A stretch of DNA of 64,000 nt. Origin: JAHOYW01 sp963664605 (GTDB lineage Bacteria > Verrucomicrobiota > Lentisphaeria > Victivallales > Victivallaceae). Both the position numbers and the translations under genes were made by a program. Below the pieces are notes generated by a model. The model searched no databases. It was not told the DNA's origin and saw nothing but the letters and a program-made list of their open reading frames with translations. Numbering within the stretch: position 1 is the stretch's first letter; each line of letters starts with the position of its first letter. Below, in pieces: positions 45,343 to 53,638 of the stretch. Where the stretch lies: positions 2,356,001 to 2,420,000 of the forward strand of contig OY761536.1 in assembly GCA_963664605.1 (NCBI GenBank), read 5' to 3'.

Positions 45343-46457
45343 TTAGGAATATTTATTTCAGCAGAAAGCCGCTCTTTTATAGAAAGCCCTTCAGACTTAA
45401 CTATTTTTTGCGGTATTCTAAGGTTCATTCTTGTTGCTTCTGTGGCTATTGCCGGTTCAAATGTTCCCGGGGCAATTAAATCGAATAAAGATTTTTTGGA
45501 TTTTTCCGGTACAATATTTCCTCTGCCGCACTCAATGCATTTGATTTCCGTACCAATCAGGTCTTTAGTTTTCTGTATTTTTTTGCCGCAATGCTCACAT
45601 GGAAATATAATAGTTTCTTTGCGCGTAGGCCTGGTTTGCGATTCAGTTGGGATAACAAAGTCATTGTTGCATCTGTCGCAGATTGCGGTCTTGCCTGCCA
45701 TACTATGCGGTAAGCGGTATTTTTGTCCGCAATGACAACACCAGAAAAATATTTTAGCTTTTTCTTCCGTTTCCGGCTTGGTAAATGAAGTTACTTTAGA
45801 TTTTTCAGGGACGGTATTGATTTCACCGCATTTTCCACATTTAAAATCTTCACCGACTTGTTCTTTGGCTTTCCATTGCTTTTGTCCGCAATGTTTACAC
45901 GGGAAATTAATAATCTTTTTCAGTATTGGTTTGTCCTGAGATTTATCAGGAATTATAAAAACATTGCTGCATCTGTCGCAGTTACCCGGTTTTCCTGCGA
46001 GATGTTTAGGAAGACGGTACTTTTGTCCGCAATACTGACACCAGAAAAGAATCCTGTCCTCCTGACTCTCTGCACCTTTAGGCAGAGATGAGGTTCTTGA
46101 TTTTTTAGGAACAATATTTTTTTCGCCACAGTTAACACATTCAGCTTCGGTGCCGATGAGCTTTCGTGGTTTTCGCTGTTTGCTGCCGCAGTGAGCACAA
46201 GCAAAAACGATCATTTTGGTGGTGTCGGGCTTTTCCTGTGATTTACTTGGAATAAATAAATAAGCTTGGCATCTGAAGCAAATACCGGTTTTGCCGGCTG
46301 AATCTTTAGGTAAACGGTATTTTTGTCCGCATTCTTCGCACCAGAAAACAATTTTCTCTTGAGAGTCATTATCTTCTGGAATCTCAATATCCTTAGAACT
46401 GTCTTCTGCGTTTGCAGGTTTATTTTCAAGAGGTGAATCAGGTTGCTTTGAAGCCAT
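45303..46457 (-). CDS. Zinc-ribbon repeat protein, zero-frame product
   Basis: 384 residues from the ATG at 46457 (GGAGAG seven bases upstream); an earlier ATG at 46484 is less likely. Three repeats of about 88 residues each carry two zinc-ribbon-like Cys4 sets: FWC.xCGQKYRLP....GK...C.RC, then F.C.HCG.K....L.G....C..CG..N.VPEKS. The linkers contain SQ.KP. There is no signal peptide. The frame ends soon after an A11 run with FHLEQLLHR, residues that do not resemble the repeats, while the next frame continues the repeat. Zinc ribbons of this sort bind nucleic acids or proteins; the role is unknown. Confidence 0.75.
   Translation of the reverse strand: MASKQPDSPLENKPANAEDSSKDIEIPEDNDSQEKIVFWCEECGQKYRLPKDSAGKTGICFRCQAYLFIPSKSQEKPDTTKMIVFACAHCGSKQRKPRKLIGTEAECVNCGEKNIVPKKSRTSSLPKGAESQEDRILFWCQYCGQKYRLPKHLAGKPGNCDRCSNVFIIPDKSQDKPILKKIINFPCKHCGQKQWKAKEQVGEDFKCGKCGEINTVPEKSKVTSFTKPETEEKAKIFFWCCHCGQKYRLPHSMAGKTAICDRCNNDFVIPTESQTRPTRKETIIFPCEHCGKKIQKTKDLIGTEIKCIECGRGNIVPEKSKKSLFDLIAPGTFEPAIATEATRMNLRIPQKIVKSEGLSIKERLSAEINIPKKKKFHLEQLLHR
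45320..45344 (-). promoter_or_regulatory. A11 slippery run with adjacent hairpin
   Basis: On the minus strand the zero frame reads AAA AAA AAA AAG, which contains A-AAA-AAG, the dnaX-type -1 slippery heptamer. A -1 slip there puts GTT CCA in frame and opens the 44008-45342 frame. Directly after it is a hairpin GTTCC-ACCT-GGAAC. Polymerase slippage adding one A would give the same frame. A sequencing or real indel is the alternative. Confidence 0.5.
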
Positions 46458-46532
46458 CAAGACAACTCTCCATAAAAAATACAAGTATTAGTGTTATAAA
46501 TATCAGCTATATTATACTTGCAAATTTTAAAA

Positions 46533-48098
46533 TTACAAATTTTCAGCACCCATCTGATAATGGGCTTTGATTTCACTATCGCTTAAAGCACGATTGTAAA
46601 CCAAAACTTCATCAAGTGTACCTTTCAGAAAGTTGTCAGGTCTGCCGTTTGAAGAATCACTGCTACTGTTACTATTATTATTGCCGTTATCGCCACTATT
46701 GCCGTTGCCACCGCTGTTGCCATTGCCACCGCTGTTGCCATTGCCGTTATCGCCACTATTGCCGTTGCCACCGCTGTTGCCATTGCCGTTATCGCCACTA
46801 TTGCCGTTGCCACCGCTGTTGCCATTGCCGTTATCGCCACTATTGCCGTTGCCGCCGTTGCCGCCATTTCCGTTACCATTATTGCCTGGTCCGTCGCCGT
46901 TTTGATCGTTATTTACTTCTGAGTTCCCATTGTTGCCGTTTCCGTCGCCGCCATTATCATCAACAGTGCCGGAATTTCCATTCTGATTTTGATTTTGATT
47001 ACCATTGCCGTTACCATTATTGCCTGGTCCGTCGCCGTTTTGATCGTTATTTACTTCTGAGTTCCCGTTGTTGCCGTTTCCGTCGCCGCCATTGTCATCA
47101 ACAGTGCCGGAATTTCCACCATTTCGATTTCGGTTCTGGTTTTGCTCCTGATTTTGAGTCTCGCCCTGATTTTGTTCTGTTTCTGTTTCCTGTTCAGTTT
47201 CTTGTTTAGCGAAATTCATATACTGAATTCCACTGACGACGTAGCTATTGACAGGATAACTGCTATTTACATAACTACTGCTATTATTATTGCTGCTATT
47301 ACCGAGCCAGCGTATACAGCCGATAGCAAAATTTGTTGAATCTTGTTGTTTTTGTACAGCATTGTTGGACTTATATGTGGATTTCAGTTTTATTCCGTTG
47401 ATAAATAAATCAACCTGCTGTTTGCCGTCAATAACTTTATTCCGTATAACCATATGTGTCCAGGCGCTGGTGTCTATAGGTTTTATAGGATTGCCGTTTT
47501 CATCCTCCGCGCTGAATAATATGCTTGCACCGCCGATATCCATTTGAAACAATTTCTGAGAATTACTATTGTCATTGTTTTCTCCATCATAATACATAGC
47601 ATACTGAGGTTTACCGCTACTATTTGTTGTATAGCATTTTCCAAAAACACCATCCCATTTATTAAGCGAATCAAATTTTATTGAGAGCATGACTGTAAAG
47701 TCTTTATCACCATTAAAATTTAAAAATTTATTGTCGGGAAATTCAATATAAGTGCTGGCTCCGTCAAGTTGTAAACCACCTTTTCCTTTTATCCAGCGTC
47801 CGCGTCCCCAGGTGTAATCTCCTTTTATTACTCCGCTGTAATTGGAGGCGTTAAATCCTTCTCCTTCGTAACCTTTGGCAGAATTATTCAGAACGTCCCC
47901 TTCATTTTCCTGAAAGTTTAAATTAATCACGCAGGTCGGGTCAGCGCTGCATTGTTTATTAAACTGCAGCCAGCGGGCAAAATGCGCTCGTTGTTTACTT
48001 TCTGTGAGTCCTGGCAGGAGCAATGCCGCAAGTATTGCAATGATGGTAACAGATACGAGTAATTCTAGAACAGTAAAATAACGACGATTGCGTTTCAT
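46533..48098 (-). CDS. Pilin-like protein with LamG domain and Asn/Gly-repeat insert
   Basis: 521 residues from the ATG at 48098, which has AGGAGGT upstream; an ATG at 48125 is less likely. The N-terminal prepilin segment is YFTVLELLVSVTIIAILAA (Glu at mature position 5). Next come WLQFNKQCSADPTC, shared by three paralogues, and a LamG/concanavalin-like domain (GLQLDGASTYIEFP, WTHMVIRNKVIDGKQQVDLFING, DEVLVYNRALSDSEIKAHY). Between residues ~266 and ~484 lies a Gln/Glu-rich then Asn/Gly/Asp-rich low-complexity insert made of DNA-level repeats. Paralogues have only 10-13 residues at that point. Likely an extracellular glycan-binding pilin-type protein. Confidence 0.82.
   Translation of the reverse strand: MKRNRRYFTVLELLVSVTIIAILAALLLPGLTESKQRAHFARWLQFNKQCSADPTCVINLNFQENEGDVLNNSAKGYEGEGFNASNYSGVIKGDYTWGRGRWIKGKGGLQLDGASTYIEFPDNKFLNFNGDKDFTVMLSIKFDSLNKWDGVFGKCYTTNSSGKPQYAMYYDGENNDNSNSQKLFQMDIGGASILFSAEDENGNPIKPIDTSAWTHMVIRNKVIDGKQQVDLFINGIKLKSTYKSNNAVQKQQDSTNFAIGCIRWLGNSSNNNSSSYVNSSYPVNSYVVSGIQYMNFAKQETEQETETEQNQGETQNQEQNQNRNRNGGNSGTVDDNGGDGNGNNGNSEVNNDQNGDGPGNNGNGNGNQNQNQNGNSGTVDDNGGDGNGNNGNSEVNNDQNGDGPGNNGNGNGGNGGNGNSGDNGNGNSGGNGNSGDNGNGNSGGNGNSGDNGNGNSGGNGNSGGNGNSGDNGNNNSNSSSDSSNGRPDNFLKGTLDEVLVYNRALSDSEIKAHYQMGAENL
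46681..46860. repeat. 42-base tandem repeats coding GNGNSGDNGNGNSG units
   Basis: Near-identical 42-base units start at 46681, 46741, 46783 and 46825 (the last partial), with an extra 18-base piece at 46723-46740. They lie within the LamG pilin gene and are multiples of three, so copy-number change keeps the frame. The third positions hardly vary, which points to recent expansion. Confidence 0.85.
46873..47120. repeat. 138-base direct repeat in the same gene
   Basis: Two long copies, beginning near 46873 and 47011, code for GTVDDNGGDGNGNNGNSEVN and the following NDQNGDGPGNNGNGN. The period is 46 codons. They differ at few positions. Together with the 42-base units they make up most of the insert in the LamG domain. 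Confidence 0.8.
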
Positions 48099-48164
48099 GG
48101 GGCACCTCCTGAACTGAGTTTTCATACTAATATATACGCAAAATTTAAAAAAGCTATAAATTAA

Positions 48165-48178
48165 CGAAAATTTATTAG
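48165..48178 (-). promoter_or_regulatory. Shared upstream element, LamG pilin gene 1
   Basis: On the minus strand CTAATAAATTTTCG, 80 bases before the start codon. It is followed after 28 bases by TATATATT, a possible -10 box. The same element precedes the two paralogous genes. Confidence 0.5.
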
Positions 48179-48214
48179 TCTATTTAAAAATTATTAGTAA
48201 AAGCCATTAAAAAC

Positions 48215-49171
48215 TCAATATAAACGTTCCCCGGCCATAAGGTAGTGAGCCTGGATTTCAGAATCTTTTAAAGCACGATTATAAATTAGAAGTTCATCAA
48301 TTTTTCCCTTCATAAAATTATCAGGTTTGCCGTAAGGTGCAGGATCATTTTTATCCCTGTTGTCCAATACCAGCCAGCGTATACAGCCGATAGCCAGGTT
48401 TGCATTTTCTATTACCTGATTACCGGTGCTGAGGTTACTGTATGTGCCTTTCAATTTTACGCCGTTTATGAACAGGTCAAGTTCCTGAGTGTCGCCGACT
48501 ATTCTATTGCGTAAAACAAAATGAATCCAGTCCATGTCATTAAAAGGTTTGATCTCAACGCCGTTTTCATCAGTATTGTCAAAAGAGGCACTGACATCAC
48601 CTATATCCATATGGAATAGTTTAGTTGAATTCAGGTTCCCGGATTTGGTATTATCATAATACATGACGTATTGAGGCGTGCCGTTTACTGCATTACGCAT
48701 ATAACACTTGCCAAAAATTCCGTCAAATTTGCTCAAATGGTCAAATTTTAATGAAATGATAAAAGTAAAACCCTTCGTGCTGGTGAAATTTAAATGCTTG
48801 GAAGCAAGAAATTCAATAAAGGTACTCGCGCCGTCAAGCTGCAAAGCTTTTTTATACTTGGTCCAGCGCCCCTGTCCCCATTCATAATCTCCGTGTATTA
48901 TACCTTTATAGTCTTCGGCGTTAAAACCTTCAGCTTCATAGCCATGGGCTGAATTTGTCAGGATGTCGCCTTGTCCTTCCTGAAAATTGAAGTTAACCAC
49001 GCATGAGGGGTCTGTACTGCACTGTTTATTAAACTGCACCCATCTGGCAAAGCGGGCTCTATTGCGGCTTTCAGTAAGATTAGGCATTAATATGGAGGCG
49101 AGTACTGCCATTATAGAGATTGACAGAAGAAGTTCAACGACAGTAAAAAAACTTCGGTGACTGCAAGCCAT
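48215..49171 (-). CDS. Pilin-like protein with LamG domain
   Basis: 318 residues. GGAGGG precedes the ATG. Prepilin helix FFTVVELLLSISIMAVLAS with Glu5, then the family segment ARWVQFNKQCSTDPSCVVNFNFQEG with two Cys that may form a disulphide. The LamG-type domain covers the rest: ALQLDGASTFIEFLASKHLNF, FHMDIGDVSASF, WIHFVLRNRIVGDTQELDLFING, GKIDELLIYNRALKDSEIQAHY. It lacks the repeat insert of the neighbouring paralogue. Predicted to be cleaved by prepilin peptidase and to show the LamG domain outside the cell. Confidence 0.83.
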   Translation of the reverse strand: MACSHRSFFTVVELLLSISIMAVLASILMPNLTESRNRARFARWVQFNKQCSTDPSCVVNFNFQEGQGDILTNSAHGYEAEGFNAEDYKGIIHGDYEWGQGRWTKYKKALQLDGASTFIEFLASKHLNFTSTKGFTFIISLKFDHLSKFDGIFGKCYMRNAVNGTPQYVMYYDNTKSGNLNSTKLFHMDIGDVSASFDNTDENGVEIKPFNDMDWIHFVLRNRIVGDTQELDLFINGVKLKGTYSNLSTGNQVIENANLAIGCIRWLVLDNRDKNDPAPYGKPDNFMKGKIDELLIYNRALKDSEIQAHYLMAGERLY

Positions 49172-49247
49172 GGGACTGCCCTCCGATGTTATAATATACT
49201 TATATAATTATTATATATCCGGAAAGCCGAAAAATCAACTGGTGTGA

Positions 49248-49261
49248 CTAAGATTTATTAG
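49248..49261 (-). promoter_or_regulatory. Shared upstream element, LamG pilin gene 2
   Basis: On the minus strand CTAATAAATCTTAG, about 90 bases before the start codon of the gene at 49171. TATATAAT follows after 30 bases, the same spacing as in the third paralogue. Confidence 0.5.
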
Positions 49262-49322
49262 CGTGTTGCCGATTGCCGGCTGGAAAGTCAAATCGTTGAT
49301 TATTTTGCTGGAGATGAAACGT

Positions 49323-50261
49323 TTATAAATGTTCAGCTCCCATAACGTAATGCCCCTTGATCTCATTGTCGCTCAAGGCACGGCCATAAATCAGGAATTC
49401 ATCTATTTTTCCTTTTAGAAAATTACCGGGTTTGCCGTTATTACTTGTGCTTACATTATCCAATACCAGCCAGCGTATGCATCCGATAGCCAGGCGAGCA
49501 TCACATTTATATGTTTTAAAGCCTTTTGAACTGACATGATCGGATTTTAGTTTTGTGCCGTTCAAAAATAAATGTACCACTTGTTTGCCGTCGATTACCT
49601 GATTACGCAAAGCCAGTTGAAACCAGTTGAGATTATTGACGTCATCGCCAATAGCAAACGCATTAACGTCATCAAAATCAACAGATTCGTTGCCGACGTC
49701 GAGTTCAAATTGTCCGGCTGCCATTTTGGGGCTTGCTTTAGTGCCTTTATAATATACCGCGTATTGAGCGTAACCGTTTGTGGAATTTTTCATTAAACAT
49801 TTTCCAAAAATGCCGGTCCAGTTATCAATACGGTCAAATTTCACCCATGTTATAATTGTGAAATCATCTGAACCGTCAAAATCAATGTGCTGCATTCCCG
49901 GTATTTCAATATAAGTGCTTACACCGTCGAATTGTACAGCTTTTTTCCCTTTCCACCAGCGTCCTTGAGTCCACTCATAGTCGCCTTTTATGATTCCGTT
50001 ATACTTTTCCGCATCGAAATTTTCCCCTTCGTACCCCTTTGCGGAATTCTTTATAATATTATCTTCATCATACTGAAAGCTGAAATTAACAATACATTTA
50101 GGATCTGTACTGCATTGTTTGTTGAACTGCAGCCAGCGAACAAAGCGTGCCCGGGCTCTGCTTTCACCAATAGCGGGCATAAGCATAGAAGTCAGAATTG
50201 CAATGATGGCAATCGCAAAAAGCAGTTCAATGATTGTAAATTTCCGGCATTTACACGACAT
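49323..50261 (-). CDS. Pilin-like protein with LamG domain
   Basis: 312 residues from the ATG at 50261 (TTGGAG eight bases upstream); an in-frame TTG at 50288 is rejected. Prepilin helix KFTIIELLFAIAIIAILTS with Glu5, then VRWLQFNKQCSTDPKCIVNFSFQ. The LamG domain shows AVQFDGVSTYIEIPG, FTIITWVKFD, LALRNQVIDGKQVVHLFLNG and GKIDEFLIYGRALSDNEIKGHY. It is the third member of this family in a row on the minus strand. There is no repeat insert. Confidence 0.83.
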   Translation of the reverse strand: MSCKCRKFTIIELLFAIAIIAILTSMLMPAIGESRARARFVRWLQFNKQCSTDPKCIVNFSFQYDEDNIIKNSAKGYEGENFDAEKYNGIIKGDYEWTQGRWWKGKKAVQFDGVSTYIEIPGMQHIDFDGSDDFTIITWVKFDRIDNWTGIFGKCLMKNSTNGYAQYAVYYKGTKASPKMAAGQFELDVGNESVDFDDVNAFAIGDDVNNLNWFQLALRNQVIDGKQVVHLFLNGTKLKSDHVSSKGFKTYKCDARLAIGCIRWLVLDNVSTSNNGKPGNFLKGKIDEFLIYGRALSDNEIKGHYVMGAEHL

Positions 50262-50340
50262 GGATTTACTCCAATTTCTATATTCCAAAGAAGATTTAGA
50301 TTTTAATATACATCATGAAATCTAAAAATCCAGTAAATGC

Positions 50341-50354
50341 CGAAAATTTATTAG
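50341..50354 (-). promoter_or_regulatory. Shared upstream element, LamG pilin gene 3
   Basis: On the minus strand CTAATAAATTTTCG, about 93 bases before the start codon of the gene at 50261. TATATT follows after 30 bases. The element is identical over 14 bases to that of gene 1. Confidence 0.5.
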
Positions 50355-50360
50355 CCGGTT

Positions 50361-52793
50361 TTAGATAAACATTACCGGTCCTGATTTTTCGGCGAGGGCG
50401 GCAAAATTGCCGACACCTGCCAGTTCAACATTATCTAGAAGTTCGGACTCCTGGATACCCATCATATTCATTGCCATTTCACACGCCAGAAGTTTGACGC
50501 CCATTAATCTGGCCTGAGAAATAATCGTTGGCAAGTCGTCAATGTTTTTGCTTTTCATAACACTTTTCATCATTGCGGTTCCCATGCCCATCATGTGCAT
50601 CTTGGACAAGGCTAGCTTTTTAGCGCCGCACGGCATCATCATGCCGAACATTTTGCTGACGATGTTTTTCTTTACTTTAGGCGGATGATCTCTCCGTAAT
50701 ACATTTAAGCCCCAGAAAGTACAGAATATTGACACTTCATGTCCCAGGGTGGCAAATCCGGTGGCTATGATAAAGGCGGCAAGGGCCTTGTCTAAATCAT
50801 TGCTGAACAAGACAATAGTTGTCCGTTTCGGCATAGCCGTCACTGCTCCCGCAATTACGGTTGAGCCTTTTTGTACCATGGCTTTAACCAGTCCGTCGCT
50901 TTTTTCTATTTTCAGAACAGTATTTCCGGTGGATTCGCACCAAGCCGGTAAGTCATTATAGAAACCGGCATCACTGGCGGTGACTTTGAGAGTTTGCCCT
51001 TCGTTCATAAGGTCAAGTTTATTTTTTACCTGAACAATAGGGCCGGGGCATTGCAGCCCGCAGGCGTCAAGTTCTACCGGTGCGTCAAAATCCTCTGTGC
51101 TGACAACTGCATGAGGCGCTGTCATACAGGGGGAGGCTTTTGCTATTTTTTCCGCTTCTTTGCGGTTGAAGAGCTGCCATACCAGATAACCGCCGCTGAG
51201 ATTTTTGACATTGTAACCTGTCTGCCTTAGATATCGTTCAGCCAGGTAGGCTCTGGCTCCGGATTTGCAGAAAATAATTATTTCCCTGTCTTTTGGCAAT
51301 TTATCCAGATTATCACGAAGCTTACCCAGAGGGATATTTATCGAATCGGGAATTGTTCCGCACATAACCTCATCTTCTTCCCGGACATCAAGCAGAAAAT
51401 CACCATATTTAAGTTCTTCCGGCGTAGTTGTTACAGTATCGCCTTTCAGTATGTTTTCAGCAACAAAACCGACATAATTTACTGGATCTTTTGCAGAACC
51501 GAAAGGCGGAGCGTAAGCCAGCTCAAGTTCTGTAAGATCACTAACCGTCATATTGTTGCGTATAGCGGTTGCCAAAAGGTCTATGCGTTTATCAACGCCG
51601 TCGCGCCCAATAATCTGGGCTCCCAGAAGTTTTCCGTTTTTTTCAAAAATAACTTTCATGAACAACGGTTCAGATCCTGGATAATATGAGGCGTGTGATG
51701 CAGGAATAATATAAGTTTTCAGGTAATTTTTCCCGGCTTTTTTCAAACGAGCTTCATTTGCTCCGACGGAGGCTGCATGCAGATCGAATATTTTACATAT
51801 TGAAGTTCCCAAAGTTCCTTTGTAAGTTTCTTCTCCACCGAAGATGTTAGTGGCGGCGATTCTGCCTTGACGGTTTGCCGGGCCAGCCAGAGGAATCATT
51901 GTCGGGGTATTCAGAATCGGGTCAATTACTTCGATAACATCGCCCGCGGCATATATATCAGGGTTACTGGTGCGCAGGTTGGCATCAACCTTGATTCCAC
52001 CGCGTTCCCCCAGTTCAAGCCCGGCGTTTCTGGCTAGTTCGCTGTTAGGCCTTATGCCGACGCTCATAATGACTAGATCTGTAGGAATTTCAGTTCCATC
52101 TTTCAATGTGACAGTTACTTTTTCCTTGGCTTCAGGATGACGGGTAATTTCAGATACGCCGTTGTTTAACTGGAGTTTAACTCCTTTTTCCCTGAATTCA
52201 TCTTCCAGCATACATGACATTTCCGGATCAAGGTTTGACATAATGTGCGGAAGCATTTCCACCAAGGTTACTTCAACGTTGCGTTCGACAAGGTTCTCTG
52301 CGACTTCAAGCCCGATAAAACCGCCGCCAATAACAACAGCGTGTTTTATTCCGGCATCGACCCGTCCTTTTATACGGTCAACGTCGGGCATGGTCCATAA
52401 AGTCATTACATCCGGGTCATCCGCGCCGGGGAGAGGTGGGATAACCGGACTGGAGCCGGTCGCCAGCAATAGTTTATCGTATGACTCGGTGTATATTTCT
52501 CCAGTCTGAAGATTTTTCACTTTAAGGAATTTTTCTTCAGCATTGATTTCGATTGCTTCTTGCATAGTCCTGACTTCTATTCCGGTACGTCCCTTGAATT
52601 TTTCCGGAGTCATTACCAGCAGGTTTTCACGTTGTTTGATTACTTCACCAATGTAATATGGTAACCCGCAATTGGCGAATGAAATACTTTGACCACGTTC
52701 AAAAACTATTATTTCTGCTGAACTGTCCAGACGAGCTGCTCGTGCTGCGGCGGTAGCTCCGCCTGCTACTCCACCTACAATTAATAATTTCAT
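50361..52793 (-). CDS. CoA-disulfide reductase-like protein with rhodanese, TusA and DsrE domains
   Basis: 810 residues. Residues ~1-445 are a pyridine-nucleotide disulphide reductase of the CoADR/Npsr class: GGVAGGATAAARAARL (FAD), the single active-site Cys in SFANCGLPYYIG (Cys43), GGGFIGLEVAENL (NADH), YAAGDVIE. Residues ~455-545 are a rhodanese with IIFCKSGARAYLAERYL. Residues ~572-640 are TusA-like (DACGLQCPGPI). The rest is a DsrE/F-like domain with MMMPCGAKKLALSKMHMMGMG. The combination suggests polysulphide or persulphide reduction and sulphur relay in the cytoplasm. AGGAG precedes the start. It follows the TetR gene by 54 bases in the same direction. Confidence 0.88.
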   Translation of the reverse strand: MKLLIVGGVAGGATAAARAARLDSSAEIIVFERGQSISFANCGLPYYIGEVIKQRENLLVMTPEKFKGRTGIEVRTMQEAIEINAEEKFLKVKNLQTGEIYTESYDKLLLATGSSPVIPPLPGADDPDVMTLWTMPDVDRIKGRVDAGIKHAVVIGGGFIGLEVAENLVERNVEVTLVEMLPHIMSNLDPEMSCMLEDEFREKGVKLQLNNGVSEITRHPEAKEKVTVTLKDGTEIPTDLVIMSVGIRPNSELARNAGLELGERGGIKVDANLRTSNPDIYAAGDVIEVIDPILNTPTMIPLAGPANRQGRIAATNIFGGEETYKGTLGTSICKIFDLHAASVGANEARLKKAGKNYLKTYIIPASHASYYPGSEPLFMKVIFEKNGKLLGAQIIGRDGVDKRIDLLATAIRNNMTVSDLTELELAYAPPFGSAKDPVNYVGFVAENILKGDTVTTTPEELKYGDFLLDVREEDEVMCGTIPDSINIPLGKLRDNLDKLPKDREIIIFCKSGARAYLAERYLRQTGYNVKNLSGGYLVWQLFNRKEAEKIAKASPCMTAPHAVVSTEDFDAPVELDACGLQCPGPIVQVKNKLDLMNEGQTLKVTASDAGFYNDLPAWCESTGNTVLKIEKSDGLVKAMVQKGSTVIAGAVTAMPKRTTIVLFSNDLDKALAAFIIATGFATLGHEVSIFCTFWGLNVLRRDHPPKVKKNIVSKMFGMMMPCGAKKLALSKMHMMGMGTAMMKSVMKSKNIDDLPTIISQARLMGVKLLACEMAMNMMGIQESELLDNVELAGVGNFAALAEKSGPVMFI

Positions 52794-52847
52794 GATAATT
52801 CTCCTGTTTAGTTTTAAATTAAATCTTTAAGCTTTTATCTTTAAGAT

Positions 52848-53459
52848 TTAAGCTTTTTTTAATCCGTTTATAATCAATTCAACAGCGTATTCGTACGCTT
52901 CTGCCGAATTGGTATTCAAATCAAACCCGGGAATGGCCCCATTGAATTCTCCCCAAATAGCGTTTGCCGCTTTTTCCGGAATAATGGATTTTTTGATTGA
53001 GCCGTCTGATATTCCTTCCTTAACAAACTTTTCAACCAGTCCGTTAATATAGCAATTTTCATCTATACTTAAATTTAGAAATTTGCTATCTGCACCACAG
53101 CCGCCGCTGTGGTGCTTATAATTTTGCAGTGCACAGTAATATTCAGGGTTTTCCTGTTTGAATAAAAGAAATCCTTTTGCCATCCCGTGAATTTTATTCA
53201 GACCGGAACAGTTTTCCGGCAGAGCTTTTTCCAAATACTGAATCATAAGACGCAGACTTCTGCCGACTATGCCGATACAAAGCTCATTCTTGTTCTTAAA
53301 ATAGTTATAAAGGGAACCTTTGCTCAATTCCGCGGCTTTTGCGACATCGTCCATTGTTGACTGGTCAAAACCGTGAGAGAAAAATACCTCTTCAGCTGCA
53401 TCGAGAATCAGGTTCTCGCGGCTTACGCGTTCTCTTGCTTTTCGTTCTAATGTACCCAT
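52848..53459 (-). CDS. TetR-family regulator of the sulphur-relay gene
   Basis: 203 residues. AAGGA precedes the ATG. The N-terminal HTH is typical: ILDAAEEVFFSHGFDQSTMDDVAKAAELSKGSLYNYFKNKNEL, quoted as landmarks over residues ~18-60. The C-terminal domain contains HHSGGCGADSKF, with Cys and His that might sense sulphur or metal. It is the first gene of a two-gene operon with the CoADR-like gene, and a palindrome overlaps its promoter, so it should repress both. Confidence 0.86.
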   Translation of the reverse strand: MGTLERKARERVSRENLILDAAEEVFFSHGFDQSTMDDVAKAAELSKGSLYNYFKNKNELCIGIVGRSLRLMIQYLEKALPENCSGLNKIHGMAKGFLLFKQENPEYYCALQNYKHHSGGCGADSKFLNLSIDENCYINGLVEKFVKEGISDGSIKKSIIPEKAANAIWGEFNGAIPGFDLNTNSAEAYEYAVELIINGLKKA

Positions 53460-53492
53460 TTTTATCCTTCTTTGTGGCTGTTAGTCAAAAAG

Positions 53493-53542
53493 TGACTATT
53501 AGTCAGTTTTATATAAAATAGGGCTGTAAACAGTATTGTCAA
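53493..53542 (-). promoter_or_regulatory. Promoter and operator of the TetR/CoADR operon
   Basis: On the minus strand TTGACA (53542-53537), 16-base spacer, TATTTT (53520-53515). Just downstream lies the palindrome TGACTA-T-TAGTCA (53493-53505). A further TTAGTCA at 53481-53487 forms a second, spaced inverted repeat with it. The position near the start of transcription suits a self-repressing TetR protein. Confidence 0.7.
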
Positions 53543-53638
53543 GAGATAAAATATAAAAATATTAATATTTTATTCAAACTTTGTAAACAGGGCGTTTTGT
53601 TTTATAGACTTTTGTTGACAGTGATTTTAGCGTTAGCG

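Noticed and set aside
45320..45344. GTTCC-AGGT-GGAAC followed by eleven T on the plus strand, like a rho-independent terminator.
   Set aside because: No plus-strand gene ends there; it lies inside the minus-strand zinc-ribbon gene, and the stem is only five base pairs.
46681..46860. Regular short repeats that could suggest a CRISPR array.
   Set aside because: Units are directly joined without unique spacers, keep codon phase, and code for a protein repeat.
46616..47209. Long plus-strand frame with Cys/His/Arg-rich repeats opposite the LamG pilin gene.
   Set aside because: It is the mirror of the Asn/Gly repeats; no ribosome site and the minus-strand gene has a full pilin and LamG structure.
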